Assembly: GCA_005884605.1 (NCBI GenBank)
Contig: VBBE01000029.1
Location: 1 to 32,341, forward strand
DNA: 32,341 nt
Direction: 5' to 3'
Source of the DNA: Candidatus Bathyarchaeota archaeon
GTDB lineage: Archaea; Thermoproteota; Bathyarchaeia; 40CM-2-53-6
Made by a program: the position numbers and the translations under genes. Shown piece by piece: positions 31,553-32,341 of the stretch. The notes beneath the pieces are model-generated. The model was not told the DNA's origin. It did no database searches and worked only from the letters and a program-made list of their open reading frames with translations. Positions within the stretch are counted from its first letter, which is position 1, and each line of letters opens with the position of its first letter.

Positions 31553-32341
31553 TCATACCGCTCGGATGCGGAATTTAGTTGGGTCATCGATTCTGCGTCC
31601 ATGGTTCATCAAGGCAAGGGCTCTGCCTTCCTCCAGGAGATCCTTCGCCAAGATTAGAAGATCGGGAATGTCAGCGGTCGAGAAGTAATGGAGAATCTTC
31701 CCATATCGGTTGACCCATCGAGCGGGCGGTCCATCAAAACGTGCAGTGTCACGGAAGACAACGTCCGGTGTCCTCTCATAACCAGCCACGCTGAAAATGA
31801 AGGCCAGAATGAATCGGAACTCTGAATAGACAAGGTTGACCAAGTCACGCCTGTCATAATCATAGAGCGGCACAATCCTGTTCTTGAACCACGCTTCAGA
31901 ATCAGGTTGTTGTACCATGCAGACGGGTCCGTTGGGCTTTCCCCTGAAATAGTTCCATATCTCTCGATACCCCAACTGCAACTCTTGAAGTTCTCCAGCT
32001 CTTTCCAAAGTCCGGGGAAAACCAAGTAACTCGCCGTACCGTTGAAAGATGTCATCCCGGTGCAGTTTTGTCGTAGCCTTCTCTAGACGGCTTATCACTC
32101 GTCGATGGGTCCAATTCAGACCTGCCGACAAAGTGAAAATTTCAGCCAACCATTGTGAACTAGAGGTAACCCATGCAAGCGCCGAGCGAGGATCCTCGAA
32201 GAGAGCGTTTTCAGCCCAGCCCAAGACCTTCTGTGTTCGGTCTAGCTGGGCATCGAGTGCCTTCCGAACAACTTCGTCACGCACGCGGGACTCAAGCTCC
32301 TTCGTGAGAATTCCTGAGGGATCATGAACGGGTCTCGTGTC
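31553..32341 (-). CDS. Hypothetical alpha-helical protein (5' end probably outside window)
   Basis: I do not recognise this gene. The frame gives 243 residues from GTG 32284, but it stays open to the window edge and reads DTRPVHDPSGILTKELESR before that GTG, which continues smoothly into the charged helical segment, so the real start probably lies outside. The protein is mostly helical, with no signal peptide or convincing membrane helix and no zinc motif. The segment FRFILAFIFSVAGYERTPDV is the most hydrophobic. Upstream residues contain WLAEIFTLSAGLNWTHRRV, which could be a helix-turn-helix-like stretch, but I cannot confirm it. Confidence 0.6.
   Translation of the reverse strand, partial: DTRPVHDPSGILTKELESRVRDEVVRKALDAQLDRTQKVLGWAENALFEDPRSALAWVTSSSQWLAEIFTLSAGLNWTHRRVISRLEKATTKLHRDDIFQRYGELLGFPRTLERAGELQELQLGYREIWNYFRGKPNGPVCMVQQPDSEAWFKNRIVPLYDYDRRDLVNLVYSEFRFILAFIFSVAGYERTPDVVFRDTARFDGPPARWVNRYGKILHYFSTADIPDLLILAKDLLEEGRALALMNHGRRIDDPTKFRIRAV

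Overview
The window is archaeal chromosome at roughly 50% GC. The evidence is archaeal/eukaryotic-type ribosomal proteins L21e and L40e, RNA polymerase subunit F (Rpb4), an archaeal class I CCA-adding enzyme, UPF0200, a DUF54-type protein, DUF655, a Trm-G10 methyltransferase, a geranylgeranyl-reductase family flavoprotein, an F420-type nitroreductase, and TATA elements 24-30 bases before several starts. Gene content fits a TACK-type archaeon (Nitrososphaeria/Thaumarchaeota or Bathyarchaeia are my best guesses), but I cannot place it more precisely by eye.

Layout. 1-2576: an ABC exporter operon (ATPase cut by the window edge, two permeases). 2586-8413: an RNA-processing neighbourhood: ThpR, CCA enzyme and a COG2112-type kinase on the minus strand, UPF0200 and a DUF54-type protein on the plus strand, then RNase Z and Trm-G10 on the minus strand. 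8435-10896: the archaeal core cluster L21e-RpoF-DUF655-KsgA, followed by L40e. 10913-13430: sucC-sucD, with an interrupted YdeI/OmdA-like gene running into the damaged start of sucC. 13683-17426: a KH/zinc RNA-binding protein, a geranylgeranyl-reductase-like flavoprotein, a broken membrane-anchored protein and a saccharopine-dehydrogenase-like oxidoreductase. 17500-18673: a broken secreted protein and a small zinc-ribbon protein. 18868-21132: a bacterial-looking cassette of two tandem VOC proteins, an ArsR regulator, an AHSA1-type SRPBCC protein and a frameshifted small protein. 21378-25739: a giant membrane-anchored surface protein with twelve kelch-like repeats and an Ig-like stalk. 26207-32341: an accessory region of mostly single metabolic genes (alpha/beta hydrolase, amidohydrolase plus acetyltransferase, dienelactone-hydrolase-like protein, a cupin gene remnant, DDN-type reductase, terpenoid-cyclase-like protein, and an unknown gene running off the window).

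The most striking feature is how many accessory loci are interrupted while the RNA, translation and transcription genes are intact. A permease and sucC have lost an in-frame start, a YdeI-like gene has an in-frame UAG and a false tail, and three other genes are split by single frameshifts. Two more short fragments look like gene remnants, one of a cupin and one possibly of a DoxX-like protein. Either the assembly has indel errors or the accessory part of this genome is decaying; reads over the listed positions would decide. I see no CRISPR array, transposase, rRNA or confident tRNA.
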